NCBI GenBank assembly: GCA_009176605.1
Contig: SEYY01000180.1
Coordinates: forward strand, 7,501 to 52,939
Source of the DNA: Armadillidium nasatum
Taxonomy: Eukaryota > Arthropoda > Malacostraca > Isopoda > Armadillidiidae
Direction: 5' to 3'
Length of the DNA stretch: 45,439 nucleotides
Positions 27,354 to 40,424 of the stretch are shown here, one piece after another; positions within the stretch are counted from its first letter, which is position 1, and the number at the start of each line of letters is the position of its first letter. The notes under the pieces were generated by a model, which made no database searches, was not told where the DNA came from, and saw only the letters and a program-made list of their open reading frames with translations. The translations under genes were made by a program, and so were the position numbers.

Positions 27354-28000
27354 TCAAAGTTAATTTTCTTTAATATAATTCTGGAGAATAGTTTACAAAT
27401 TAAATAAAATGAATGATAATATTTCTTTGTTATTGCGTTTCCTGCACAAACTTGGAACATCTTCAGGGCTTGAAATTATAGAAGCGAATGAATTTACATA
27501 AACAAATTACAATAAAATAAATTAACATTATAATAGTTTTGATAAAATATTTCAAACAATATTAAGTTTAAGGGACATAACATCGAAATTTATGTTAATG
27601 TTGGGTTTTTAGATTTCAATGTAAAAAGCCTCTGCAATTTTTAAATTTTGGACTTCATTTGAAGTATACAGGACTTTGAAATAAGTTGATATATTTTGAA
27701 GTTTTGTCTTTCCATGTTCAACATTAAATTGTTCATAAATCTTACTTGGTTTGAATCTGCGTTGATACATTCTATCTCAAGTTACGTTGACTTGCAGTCA
27801 GACTCAGGAATAATACACTGTTTTTATTATGTTAATTTATTTTATTGTAATTTGTTCATGTAAATTCATTCACTGCTATAATTTCAAGCTCTGAAGATGT
27901 CACAAATTTGGGGAAGAAATGCGTTAGTAAAGAAAAGTAATTATTCATTTTATTTTATTTCAATATTATTCTCCAAAATTATATTTAAGAAAATTAACTT
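27354..28000. mobile_element. Foldback element I
   Basis: The left arm at 27354-27535 and the right arm at about 27820-28000 are imperfect reverse complements (for example AAGTTAATTTTCTTTAATAT against ATATTTAAGAAAATTAACTT), with a loop of about 285 bp. Both arms carry the motif ACAAACTTGGAACATCTTCA or its reverse complement, which is also the core of foldback II at 34.87 kb. No ORF. It is probably a non-autonomous foldback transposon. Confidence 0.7.
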
Positions 28001-28133
28001 AGAACAGAAATTAATTTTTTGATCAGTGGAAGCGAAATGTATACAATTTATTAACACCAAAAGTAATATAAAATTTCTTAAATATTACTACCACTACTAT
28101 TACTACTACTACTACTAACAATAATAATAATAG

Positions 28134-28769
<636 letters not shown>

Positions 28770-28835
<66 letters not shown>

Positions 28836-28839
28836 ATAA

Positions 28840-28927
<88 letters not shown>

Positions 28928-28962
28928 GAAGGTACTAAGTGAATACTGTAAAATATCCGATT

Positions 28963-29003
<41 letters not shown>

Positions 29004-29023
29004 TATTATTATAATTATATAAT

Positions 29024-29072
<49 letters not shown>
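28770..29072. repeat. Poly(A) and (AAT)n cluster
   Basis: Poly(A) of about 64 bp, AAT to about 28925, then another AAT block at 28965-29072 with a small palindromic TTATAATTATATAATTATATAA-type centre near 29003-29030. Confidence 0.95.
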
Positions 29073-29074
<2 letters not shown>

Positions 29075-29129
29075 GTAGTTTAGCACGAATTTAAAAAAAT
29101 TTTTTTTAAAAATTTTGGCGCATTTGATT

Positions 29130-31460
29130 TTATTAATCTTTCATTTTTTATATCATCCGATAGGTTATTATAGTGTATGTCGGAGGTGTAACTTACTGTT
29201 TATCGTGCTTCAACAAGTTTGTAGAAAGGTCTTTTAAGGTTGGTGGTGTTTCGTAGGATTATTTCTCGTTCAGTTTACTTATTCAGATGGTTTGCTGTTA
29301 GTAATTCACATGTATTATTGTTTATTACTTTGTGCTATTTCTTTAGGAGAGAGATATTTAGAAGATGATCATATTGCAATATGTTAACTTTTTTGAATAA
29401 TGAAAATATCTGCTACCACTGAGGAGCCTTATGATTTGTTTTTGCATTGTTATGATTTGATGTGTTTGTTTGGGTGTTGTTCTATATATTGAGAGGAAGT
29501 AAATTATATGGGGGTGAATGCGCAAAATATGTTTTTCGCAGTACATACAGTTGAATGGACTAAGCTAATTTTACAAGGATGTACATATACTTTGGAGTTT
29601 ATTTACTAATGTGTTTATGTGTTCTTGAAATATTAGTTTTTATCTATTATAAATTCCAGGATTTCTGCGCTACTTGTATGGGTTAGTTCAATATAGGTTA
29701 GCTTATTTTTAGAATTATTTCTACGTTTCTCTGGTTTATTATAATGTAAGAGATTTTTTGTATGTTTAATAACAGTTTATTTGCCTTGTTTCACCTCGTG
29801 ATGTTTGATAAAGTGTTTTCAACTTTTTTTGTTGAAAGCACTTATTTTCGGGGTTTTAGTCATTCATCAACATAGATATATCATCTGCGAACAAGACAGA
29901 GAAAGAGTTGTGTGAGTTCATGAAGTCGTTTGTAAATATTGAAAATAAAAGTGGTGCTAGTATGGACCCCTGTGGAATACCAGTTTTATTTGTTGTGTGT
30001 TAGAAGTATATCACCCAACTTCATATATTGTTTTCTTCCTTTGAGGTAAGTTTCAAACAACTGCAAGTTTAAGTCATCGAAACCCAATTTGTATAGTTGG
30101 GTTAATAGGACATCATGGTATATTGTAAACATCCTGATCTAGTAACAGAAAGTCGGACGATTCTTTATTTTCTAAATTTTTGTAAAGTGTTTCGCCCAGA
30201 CAGATAAGCGCGCCCGAAGTTGAAAGCCCTTTTCTGAAATCAAACTAGAAATCGCAAAGTAATGAGTTTGAGGTGAAATATTCGGTCAGATGCTCAAATA
30301 TTATTTTTTCAAATATTTGCTAATCATCTGTGTGTCGGGAATAAATCTGTGGTTTTTAAGGATGGAGTGATCGTCTCTCTTAAAGATAGGAGTCACGCGT
30401 GAAATTATAAGGGTAGAGTGGAATACACCTAAAAGGATGGAAGCATTGAATAAATGAGATTGTGGGGTGGAAATGTTGTCTTCCACGAGCTTGTATTTGA
30501 GGTCCACGTGCTTGTGTTTGAGGTTTGAAACACTCAAGATGTCACAATTTTTTATTTTTAAGCTAGAAATTATTTTTTGGACATCTAATAGTGAAATATT
30601 TTCAAATGAGGATTGAGAGTTACACTGAGGTGAAAATGCTTGAAAGTTTGTTTTTGTTGCTGGTGTATTTGATAAAATGCCTTTCCAATATTGATAAAAT
30701 AGCGATAAAATAAATCTGCAAATTTTCATTTGGTTTGTCGACACTTCATTATTTATTGATTGTTAATTTTTAATATGGGTATGCTATTTGTTTTAATTGA
30801 TTAGATTGTTTATGAGGTTCCACTTTGCTTTTCAATTATTGTTTACCTCACAGAATTTCTGAGTGTAATATTTTCTTCGCCTTTTTAAATAGTTATTTTA
30901 ATTGGTTTCTAGAATTGTTATATAACTGAAGAGAGATTTCCTCATTAGTAATTACGTAAAGTTTGTGTGTTTGATTTATTGAATTTAATAATCCTAATGT
31001 TAACCATGGATTTTGGATTCTTTTACAGCCTAACTGTTTGGTTTTAATTTGAAAGGTCTCATGGTAATAACTATATATTTGATTTATAGTTTTATTTATC
31101 TATGAATATTCTATTTCTTGTTCTATTTTCTACACTGTATTTTATAGTTGTTAGGCTATTGGTTTTATTTACGTTCCATTGTACAAGACAAAGAAAATAA
31201 TCAGTGAGGTTATCCTGGATAATAAAAGATTTAATATTGCAATATAATGTAATAGACTGAGATTTCTGCTTTCATTAATGTTAGACCTAGTGGGCTGTGC
31301 AATATAATTTATAAATCAGTGAGGTGTCACGAGGTTCTTACAAAGGGGTGTCTCCAAATGAGGGATTCTTGCTCAGCATATTTATATTAAAGTCTACAGC
31401 AATCAAAACATTTGAATCGTTCAAGTGGGTTTGAATTAAAGTGTTGAGAGGGTTTATAAA
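29130..31460 (-). pseudogene. LINE family B, long decayed copy
   Basis: Minus-strand jockey/CR1-like non-LTR retrotransposon. From 31460 downwards: endonuclease end (LIAVDFNINMLSKNPSFGDT), linker (NPWLTLGLLNSINQTHKLYV), reverse transcriptase (FHSTLIISRVTPIFKRDDHS at about 30380, IFEHLTEYFTSNSLLCDF at about 30250-30300, SFSVLFADDISMLMND with an intact F-A-D-D box at about 29870-29920), and a C-terminal part with PKQTHQIITMQKQIIRLLSG (29358-29546). A 147-codon open piece spans 30301-30744; elsewhere stops and shifts abound. It shares the SGSR tail motif with the 12.2-14.7 kb copy. Confidence 0.85.
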
Positions 31461-31469
31461 ATCAATTCT

Positions 31470-31519
31470 TAAATAATAATAATAATAATAACAATATTAA
31501 TAATTTAAGTAATAGTAAT

Positions 31520-31579
<60 letters not shown>

Positions 31580-31580
31580 G
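31470..31580. repeat. AAT/ATT microsatellite with palindromic switch
   Basis: (ATT)n turns into (AAT)n at about 31550, giving a self-complementary tract about 50 nt before the D5 exon. Confidence 0.92.
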
Positions 31581-31628
31581 TGAAATATTTATTATTAAAT
31601 AAATAAATAAAATAAAAAATTCTTTTAG

Positions 31629-31776
31629 CCAAGTTACGAGCTTGAAAAAGATATTGGCCCACCTAACCGCTACAAAGTTGTCTTCTCTGTACGTCCTTCA
31701 ACTTCAGGAAAGTTATCATGTGAAGTCTGGAATGGCATTGATGTCGGAGGAGTACAGACGTATCTCAATGTTTCAG
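31629..31776 (+). CDS. Pvr: Receptor exon: Ig domain 5, second half
   Basis: 148 nt, phase 0 to phase 1, with acceptor AATTCTTTTAG and donor G|GTAAGA. It reads SYELEKDIGPPNRYKVVFSV, then TSGKLSCEVWNGIDVGG with the second Ig cysteine, then a closing YLNVS strand. Its phase-0 start does not fit the phase-1 end of the D4 exon, so one first-half exon (phase 1 to 0) between 25972 and 31628 is missing from my model. Confidence 0.88.
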
Positions 31777-33089
<1,313 letters not shown>

Positions 33090-33254
33090 ATCAATCGGCA
33101 CCTTTTCTGGTAAGGGTTCGCACAGAAAATGCTCTTGTAAACCTGACCAGTCCAGGAACATTGGAAATAATCAATGCAACTGAAGGGGACAACATCAATA
33201 TTGAATGTTTTGCACTTGATTCTTTATACTATTATGCTTCCTTTAATTATTCAG
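33090..33254 (+). CDS. Pvr: Receptor exon: Ig domain 6, first half
   Basis: 165 nt, with acceptor GTAATTCCTACAG and donor G|GTATGT. It starts in phase 1 and, unlike the other first-half exons, also ends in phase 1. It reads APFLVRVRTENALVNL, then NATEGDNINIECFALDSL and YYYASFNYS. The B-strand cysteine is present, but the C-strand position where a tryptophan is usual has Phe-Asn-Tyr. NLT, NAT and NYS are possible glycosylation sites. Confidence 0.88.
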
Positions 33255-33474
33255 GTATGTGAAGTTCTTTACCATAGTGATAAACATCTACTGAGATTCC
33301 GGATGGGATTTTTTTATATTGTGCAAGGGTGATAGCAGATAAAAAGAATATATGAATGCCGAACGTTATTGGACAATACTTGGAAGCGAATCCTATATGC
33401 CATTTATTTATGTAAATCATTATATTTTTAAACTCATTATTTTTATGTACTGTACGTGTGAATTAATATACAGT

Positions 33475-34680
33475 GTGAGTCGAGAGGAAATCACCAAACA
33501 CCGGGAGTGTATTCTACACATACTGTAAATGTTTGACTAAAAAACCTAAAAGTTGTAATTCGATTTTCATTTGTTTTCGAATTAAAGCGTTCTAAAGGTT
33601 TAAGTTTAAGCAATCAGTCAAGTAGACAATCATATGGTAAACGCCAAAAAATATAATTTGTCAATTAACCACCTGTCAGTTGTGGATTGTTTTGCGTGAT
33701 AAACGTGATAAAAGTGATTAACATTACCACACATCTATTCAAACCTGGAATATGCGAATATGACGTTGACTTATGGTCTTTGAAACGGGAATGCTACAGC
33801 TGCTGTTGAAGAGAATTGTCAACCGTTTTGAATTGTAGAATTCCAGATCAAAGCGTATTTATCCAAACTTTCAACACAATATGTACGACCAATACACTAT
33901 CCAGTGAGCAAATCACATCCATCAGAACGTGTCTACAGACAAATGTAAATGAAATAGAAGGCATACTTGATTTAGTGGAACAAAGCCCTACGACTAGTTT
34001 ATGAAGAATTACCATTCAACTTGAAATTCTTTAAAGAAGAGTGATCCGTACATTGAATTGAGAGTTCATAAATCCATATGTGTGCAGCACCTACATTCAG
34101 GAGACTATGCTTGACACATGCTATTTTGTTAATGGATAATCGCTAATCGTCATTTGATTTAATACATATTTTTTACACATGAATCAATTTGCATTCGCTA
34201 CGGCATCGAAAATACCCATCAACTCTCTTCGATGATCTAAGGAAAATACCAATGGACGGAAATATTAGAAACGAATTATCAGCAACGTTTCTCAATTCAC
34301 GTGTGGTGTGAGATTATTGATAGTCACTAAATTGGTCTTTCATTATTGAGAATCGTCTACCAGGAGAATGTTATTTGGAATTTTTGCAAAATGAGTTACA
34401 AGGTCTGTAAGATGTTCCTTTAAACATAAGAATTGCTATATTCTATCAACTATATGGAGCTCATCTATATTTTTCTGGCCATGTCAAACAATACTGTATT
34501 TAAATGAAACTTTTCCTGAACGATAGGTTGGTCGAGGTAAGCCTGTTAGTTGAACGCTAAAGTTTGATACCTTACACCATTAGATTTTTGTTTATTGGGC
34601 TGGTTGAAAAGTGAGGTATTCAAATGTAAGGTGGACAATAGAGGTGCACTAATTCTATGGTTTAGTGCTTACCTCCTTAT
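33475..34680 (+). pseudogene. Mariner/IS630-like transposase relic
   Basis: Frame-broken remains of an arthropod-type DDE transposase. 33750-34000 reads LTYGLWKRECYS, CRIPDQSVFIQTFNTI and IEGILDLVEQSPTTS, the helix-turn-helix N-terminus. Later pieces are INPYVCSTYIQETM (about 34065-34105), SQFTCGVRLLIV and YLNETFPER with VGRGKPVS near the catalytic C-terminus (about 34495-34550). The pieces are in the order of the intact family, with several stops. TIRs were not found with confidence. Confidence 0.7.
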
Positions 34681-34755
34681 TTACCCTGTTTATTTATTTA
34701 TTTATTTTTTTTTTAATGTATGCATGAATGCATTTATGTTTTTATGTGTACGTAC

Positions 34756-34756
<1 letters not shown>

Positions 34757-34815
<59 letters not shown>
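34757..34815. repeat. (ATT)n microsatellite
   Basis: About 60 bp of ATT between the mariner relic and foldback II. Confidence 0.96.
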
Positions 34816-34816
<1 letters not shown>

Positions 34817-34869
34817 ATAATAATAAGTTAAAATTTCTTTTCCAATTTTCCCAAAAATTATTTCTTCTT

Positions 34870-35415
34870 CTATTGCTGACAGGTTTTACCCACAAACTTC
34901 GGACATCATCAGAGCTTTGATTCTTGGTTTATTTTCATCCAAAAGTTAAGATAATAAATTTTTAAAATTATCAATATTATTTATTTCCTGTGCTTTACGT
35001 GAGCAGTGTAGAATTTAAAATGATAGAGATATACGTTTGCATGACCCATCTTTCAATCAATAAGTCGTGGGACCAATGAACTTCGTCGTACGGTCAAACT
35101 CTGTATGTAAATTGGTACATGATGGAGTCTAAATTAAAAAGCATAAACTTTCCCTAAGAGTTAGCAGGATTTTCCTTTCTGTTAGTCAACATTGTGCATC
35201 AGTTTGCGTACCAACTCTGAGAACACATGACTGATTGACTGACAGATGTAAAATACCAGCGTATATCTGTTTCATTTTAAATTCTATACTATTCATGTTA
35301 AGCACAGAAAATAAATAACATTGATAATTTTCAAAAATTTATATTACACTTTTTGCTTAAAATGAATCATTTATTTTCAAGAATCCAAGTTTTGATGATG
35401 TCCGAAGTTTGAGAA
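34870..35415. mobile_element. Foldback element II
   Basis: The left arm at 34870-35032 and the right arm at 35259-35415 are imperfect reverse complements (for example ACAAACTTCGGACATCATCA against TGATGATGTCCGAAGTTTGA), with a loop of about 226 bp. The right arm continues into the 41-bp minisatellite built from the arm-end motif. The core motif is shared with foldback I. No ORF. Confidence 0.75.
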
Positions 35416-35760
35416 CGAATCCATTCAGGGCTTTGGTGATGCTCGAAGTTTGGGAACGAATCCGGTTTGCGTTTTAATAATGTCCGAAGTTTGAGGACGA
35501 ACCCAATCAGCGCTTTGATGATGTCCGAAATTTGAATAAGAACTCGGTCAGGGCTTTGATGATGTCCGAAGTTTGAATAAGAACTCGGTCAGCGCTTTGA
35601 TAACGTCCAAAGTTTGAGAACGAAACCGTTCAGCGTTTCGATGATGTCCGAAGATTTAGGACGAATCCGGTCAGCGCTTTGATGATGTCCGAAGATTAAG
35701 GACGAATCCAGTCAGCGCTTTGATGATGTCCGAAGTTTGAGGATGAATTCGGTCAGCAAT
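35388..35760 (+). repeat. 41/42-bp minisatellite, about 9 copies
   Basis: Imperfect tandem units around TTTGATGATGTCCGAAGTTT, then GAGGACGAATCCGGTCAGCG. The GC content is higher than the surroundings. The unit is the terminal motif of the foldback arm, amplified. Confidence 0.93.
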
Positions 35761-35842
35761 TAGAATAATGAAAAATATTTTTGAAAATTTGAAAAGAAAC
35801 TACTGTATTATTCATATAAAAATTAAAGCTTAATAGAACGTC

Positions 35843-35853
35843 TATTATTATTA

Positions 35854-35908
<55 letters not shown>
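35843..35908. repeat. (ATT)n microsatellite
   Basis: About 65 bp of ATT. Confidence 0.96.
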
Positions 35909-37258
<1,350 letters not shown>

Positions 37259-37277
37259 GTGTTATTAATTTTTGCAG

Positions 37278-37430
37278 GCAAAATTAATATATGCAACACA
37301 AAACTTTCTTCAGGAAGGTGTTTAAAAATAGTAAACATTTCCCTTAGAGAGGATTGGTTCTTCGAATGCTTAGCCCAAGCTCGCATTACGAACATCATCG
37401 AGAAGATATCTTTCCGGATCGATTTAGTTG
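37278..37430 (+). CDS. Pvr: Receptor exon: Ig domain 6, second half
   Basis: 153 nt, phase 1 to phase 1, with acceptor TTAATTTTTGCAG and donor G|GTAATA. It has RCLKIVNISLREDWFFECLA with the second Ig cysteine and a closing KISFRIDLV strand. Two extra cysteines (CNTKL and GRC) could pair with each other. The phases match the first half, which supports joining across a 4-kb intron that holds the mariner relic and foldback II. Confidence 0.9.
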
Positions 37431-37739
37431 GTAATATTGTTTAATTTTATTGTGTTTCTTCAACAAAGGTAAAAAGAAGGAAACTAAGTTACAGTAAGTT
37501 ATAGGGAATAATTGTGGGAGATATAATTAATCCTATGGTAAAATGTGGTTATTTTAAAATTAATAAAATATAAAAAATAATTATATTCAATCCATTATAT
37601 TCTTAAATTCACTTCGCTTACTGCAATATAATTAAAATATTTTTTTGTATAGCAAATGAAAAGTATTTTAAGGTGCAACATCATTAACGTGAATTATTTA
37701 ATATTTATGTCTACTTTAAATCGTCTATTCTCATTTCAG

Positions 37740-37876
37740 AAAAAATGGCTCCTTGGGTTCTGTCAAGTTCCAATGTGTCTTTAGAAGGGACGGAAATAAT
37801 AGTGATGTCACCTTTCCCATTTTTTATTGCCTGTTATGTAGAAGGGAGACCTAAACCCAAGATTACGTGGTTAAAG
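37740..37876 (+). CDS. Pvr: Receptor exon: Ig domain 7, first half
   Basis: 137 nt, phase 1 to phase 0, with acceptor TATTCTCATTTCAG and donor AAG|GTATGT. It reads APWVLSSSNVSLEGTEI, then FFIACYVEGRPKPKITWLK. The C-x(n)-G-x-P-x-P-x-I-x-W-x-K signature of an I-set Ig domain is complete. This is the membrane-proximal domain of the receptor. Confidence 0.93.
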
Positions 37877-37967
37877 GTATGTTTATAAGGGTCATTCATT
37901 CCTAATATATGAATGGAAAATGGGAAAGTAACCCTTTTCAAAAATTAATCTTCTAACTTCTTATTAG

Positions 37968-38069
37968 TTCTTTTCTAAGTTTGTAGTAAGTCTTTTGCTA
38001 CAAGACTTCATTTCCGAGGCAAGAAACAAACTCGGATTTGCTAGGCCGTCTTTTACAATTATAAAATAA
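37968..38069 (+). pseudogene. Pseudo-exon: decayed copy of the D7 second-half exon
   Basis: It lies inside the 210-bp D7 intron. The acceptor-like CTTCTTATTAG is followed by an open frame in phase 0 ending LLLQDFISEARNKLGFARPS, FTIIK, stop at 38067-38069. It aligns with the end of the real exon (YECNVKNRVGHIQPFANVII): the pattern x-A-R-N-K-L-G-x-x-R-P-x-F-x-I-I is the Ig F-G strand. The key cysteine is serine, and the donor is lost (AAATAA where the real exon has GAAGGT). It is likely the dead remainder of an exon duplication. Confidence 0.5.
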
Positions 38070-38086
38070 TCATTAAACTTTTTAAG

Positions 38087-38258
38087 GACGGAGAAAATAT
38101 CGACCAAATTATTGAAAATAATGACGAGGTTTCCTTGAGCGATGATAACCAAATACTTGAATTCAAATTTTCAATAAAGAAATACGAAGGAAAATATGAA
38201 TGCAACGTCAAGAATAGGGTCGGACATATTCAGCCTTTTGCAAATGTCATTATCGAAG
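38087..38258 (+). CDS. Pvr: Receptor exon: Ig domain 7, second half
   Basis: 172 nt, phase 0 to phase 1, with acceptor ACTTTTTAAG and donor G|GTATTA. It reads DGENIDQIIENNDEVSL, then ILEFKFSIKKYEGKYECNVK, NRVGHIQ and FANVIIE. The usual L-x-I-x-x-x-x-x-x-D-x-G-x-Y-x-C is slightly altered, with Tyr-Glu-Gly in place of Asp-x-Gly. In VEGFRs this segment makes the D7-D7 contact needed for activation. The donor is fused to a (TTA)n tract. Confidence 0.93.
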
Positions 38259-38261
<3 letters not shown>

Positions 38262-38296
<35 letters not shown>

Positions 38297-38328
38297 GCTG
38301 TTGTTGTTGTTGTTATTATTATTATTAA
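38262..38328. repeat. (ATT)n microsatellite filling the 101-bp intron
   Basis: ATT starts inside the donor (GTATTATT) and, with a GCTGTTGTT interruption, fills most of the intron 38259-38359. Confidence 0.95.
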
Positions 38329-38359
38329 GTTGGATAATTTTATGCCATTTTTTCTTTAG

Positions 38360-38620
38360 ACGAAGCATTGGTGCTCTCAAATACGATTTTGGGAATTGTT
38401 TTAGCGAGCAGTGTCCTCTTTATACTCTCCCTCGGGCTTATCTTAGTCATTAGAATCAAGAAGAAGAAGAATATACGTAATGACATGCTTGAATTACAAT
38501 TATTCCTTTTCCAGGAAGGAAACGTTGGTAAACTGAGCAAAGAATGTACGATAGAAGAACAAGCAGAGCTGCTTCCATATGACCATGCTTTTGAAGTGGA
38601 AAGAGAGAATATTACGCTAG
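38360..38620 (+). CDS. Pvr: Receptor exon: transmembrane helix and juxtamembrane region
   Basis: 261 nt, phase 1 to phase 1, with acceptor TTTTTTCTTTAG and donor G|GTTAAA. After a short linker comes one hydrophobic helix (ILGIVLASSVLFILSLGLIL) stopped by a basic anchor, RIKKKKN. The cytoplasmic juxtamembrane segment ends ELLPYDHAFEVERENITLG, the family's L-P-Y-D...R-x-x-I/L-x-L-G entry into the kinase. This fixes the membrane topology: Ig domains outside, kinase inside. Confidence 0.95.
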
Positions 38621-38649
38621 GTTAAACTCGTGCTAGATTTACTTACATT

Positions 38650-38650
<1 letters not shown>

Positions 38651-38742
<92 letters not shown>

Positions 38743-38760
38743 TAATAATAATAATAAATA
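38651..38760. repeat. (AAT)n microsatellite
   Basis: About 110 bp of AAT with small shifts, in the intron before the first kinase exon. Confidence 0.95.
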
Positions 38761-38834
38761 ATTAATGTAATAATGATTTAATTAAATATGAAATTCAAAT
38801 TTTTTTTATAAAGTGCAAGTTTTCTAATCATTAG

Positions 38835-39059
38835 GAAAGCAATTGGGTGCTGGAGCCTTTGGAAGAGTGTTGTTAGCTCAAGTAAAAGGTTTGAATGGAA
38901 AAGAATCACCAACACGTGTGGCAGTCAAGATGTGTAAATTTGGACATGATAAGGCGCACCTTCGAGCCCTAATAATGGAACTAAAGATCATGATTCATTT
39001 GGGTAAACACCTGAATATTGTAAACCTCTTGGGAGCTCATACTTCAAATATTGACAAAG
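38835..39059 (+). CDS. Pvr: Receptor exon: kinase N-lobe (P-loop, catalytic lysine, helix C)
   Basis: 225 nt, phase 1 to phase 1, with acceptor TCTAATCATTAG and donor G|GTTAGT. It holds the glycine loop LGAGAFGRVLLAQ, the ATP-binding lysine in RVAVKMCK, the helix C glutamate in ALIMELKIM, and the beta-4/5 start HLNIVNLLGAHT (family H-x-N-I-V-N-L-L-G-A). All residues needed in this half of an active kinase are present. Its 3' half is copied in decaying tandem repeats in the next intron. Confidence 0.96.
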
Positions 39060-39076
39060 GTTAGTAAATAAAAGCA

Positions 39077-39415
39077 TTTTTCATTTGGGTAAATACATGA
39101 ATATTGTGAACCTTATTGAAGCCCGTAATTTGAATATAGAAAAGAATAAGTCAAACTCCCAAAGTCATAATTCATTTTTGCAATTACGTGAATTTTTTGA
39201 ACTTTACTAAGATTTAAACTCAAATATAGAAAGAGATAACTCAAGGTTACATAATCGTAATTCAAGTAGGCAAGTTTTTAAACACTGTGAATCGTATTGG
39301 AGTTCATACGTAAATATAAACAAGGAAGCTAAAGTTCCATAATCATGATAAATAGGACAAACACTTGAACAGTGAGAACCTTATTGGAGCTCACAATACA
39401 AACATGTACAATGAT
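39077..39415 (+). repeat. Four decaying tandem copies of the kinase exon's 3' half
   Basis: Starting from the exon segment TTGGGTAAACACCTGAATAT (about 38998), similar blocks recur at about 39084, 39175, 39265 and 39350, period about 86-92 bp. The first is closest (TTGGGTAAATACATGAATAT, then CCTTATTGAAGCCCG), with protein-level similarity (HLGKYMNIVNLIEA). The last still has CCTTATTGGAGCTCACAATA. Middle copies are strongly worn. Confidence 0.8.
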
Positions 39416-39491
39416 AAACCTTCTACCTTTGGTGCTATTATTAAAAAAATAGATTCAGATAGTTAAATAATAATTTTCATATATTTTCAAG

Positions 39492-39669
39492 GAGAATTAT
39501 GGATACTTGTGGAATACTGCAAATTTGGAAACCTTTTGAAGTTCATCCAGAGACGTAAGGCTCAATTCATTGACCAAATCGACCCTGTCACAAGTGAAAT
39601 CTATGTAGGCAGAACATCTCCATTCCTAAATGATCCTTTGTCACCAACGTCGCTTGAATGCAATACCGA
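39492..39669 (+). CDS. Pvr: Receptor exon: kinase hinge and start of the kinase insert
   Basis: 178 nt, phase 1 to phase 2, with acceptor CATATATTTTCAAG and donor GA|GTACGT. It reads ELWILVEYCKFGNLLKFI and RRKAQFIDQ, the beta-5, hinge and helix D of the kinase. The E-Y/F-C-K-F-G-N-L hinge is the VEGFR signature (PDGFR/KIT have a different triplet after the cysteine). Valine before the glutamate is the gatekeeper, as in VEGFR2. The rest (SEIYVGRTSPFLNDPLSPTS) opens the kinase insert that splits the catalytic domain in this class. Confidence 0.95.
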
Positions 39670-40424
39670 GTACGTGTTATTTTGGAAGAAATTTAATTGC
39701 TTTCGTTATTGTTATAGTGTTGTTGTATTTATTGATGATGATGTTGAAATAGTAGTAGTAGTAGTTGAAATAGCAGTAGTATTTTTTGTTTAAAAGTACT
39801 AGTAGTTATATTAATAGACGAATTAGTAGTTTTTGTCTTTGTCGTAATATCAGTGGTAGTTTTTGTTGCTGCAATAATAGTGGTAATTGTTTATTTTATT
39901 GCTGTAAAGTTCATGGAAGTTATTTTCATTGAAAAGGTAGTAGTAACTGATGCTGTAAAAGTAGAAGTTGTTGAAACTTTAATAGTGGTAGTTTAGTTTT
40001 AGTTTCTTTAGGTTTAGGGAAAGAGTGTTTTAGTGGTTTCACCAATAACAATGCTGATATTTTTCTAATGTTTTAAATTTGTATTGATGGGGTTTCATTT
40101 ACTTTTATGTGTTTTAGCACAAAGTCCTTTAAAAAAAATAACACTTTAATTAATTAAAAAAATTTCAAGTTCAAGAAGTTTATTTGTTGATTACTAGGGA
40201 AGGTGCATCATCAGTTTCTAAAAAAAGTATTTGTCAAAATGTCTTAATTTTTTCGTTTTAATATTGCCGAAGTTTATTTTTTATTTCCTAATATATATTT
40301 TAAATCTTTTTTTAAAGACTTTAAATAAGTTTTTATTGTGGACATAGGTTTTGTTTCTTAGTTTAGTTGCAAGTTTACCTTTATATTTTTAGTTTTGTGC
40401 TGATTTCATTTTCTGAAATGGTGG
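39670..40424. other. Intron, no gene seen; short (GTA)n-like stretches
   Basis: Intron within the kinase insert. A degenerate TAG/GTA/GTTGTT triplet-rich stretch spans about 39720-39990. Nothing else recognised. Confidence 0.4.
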
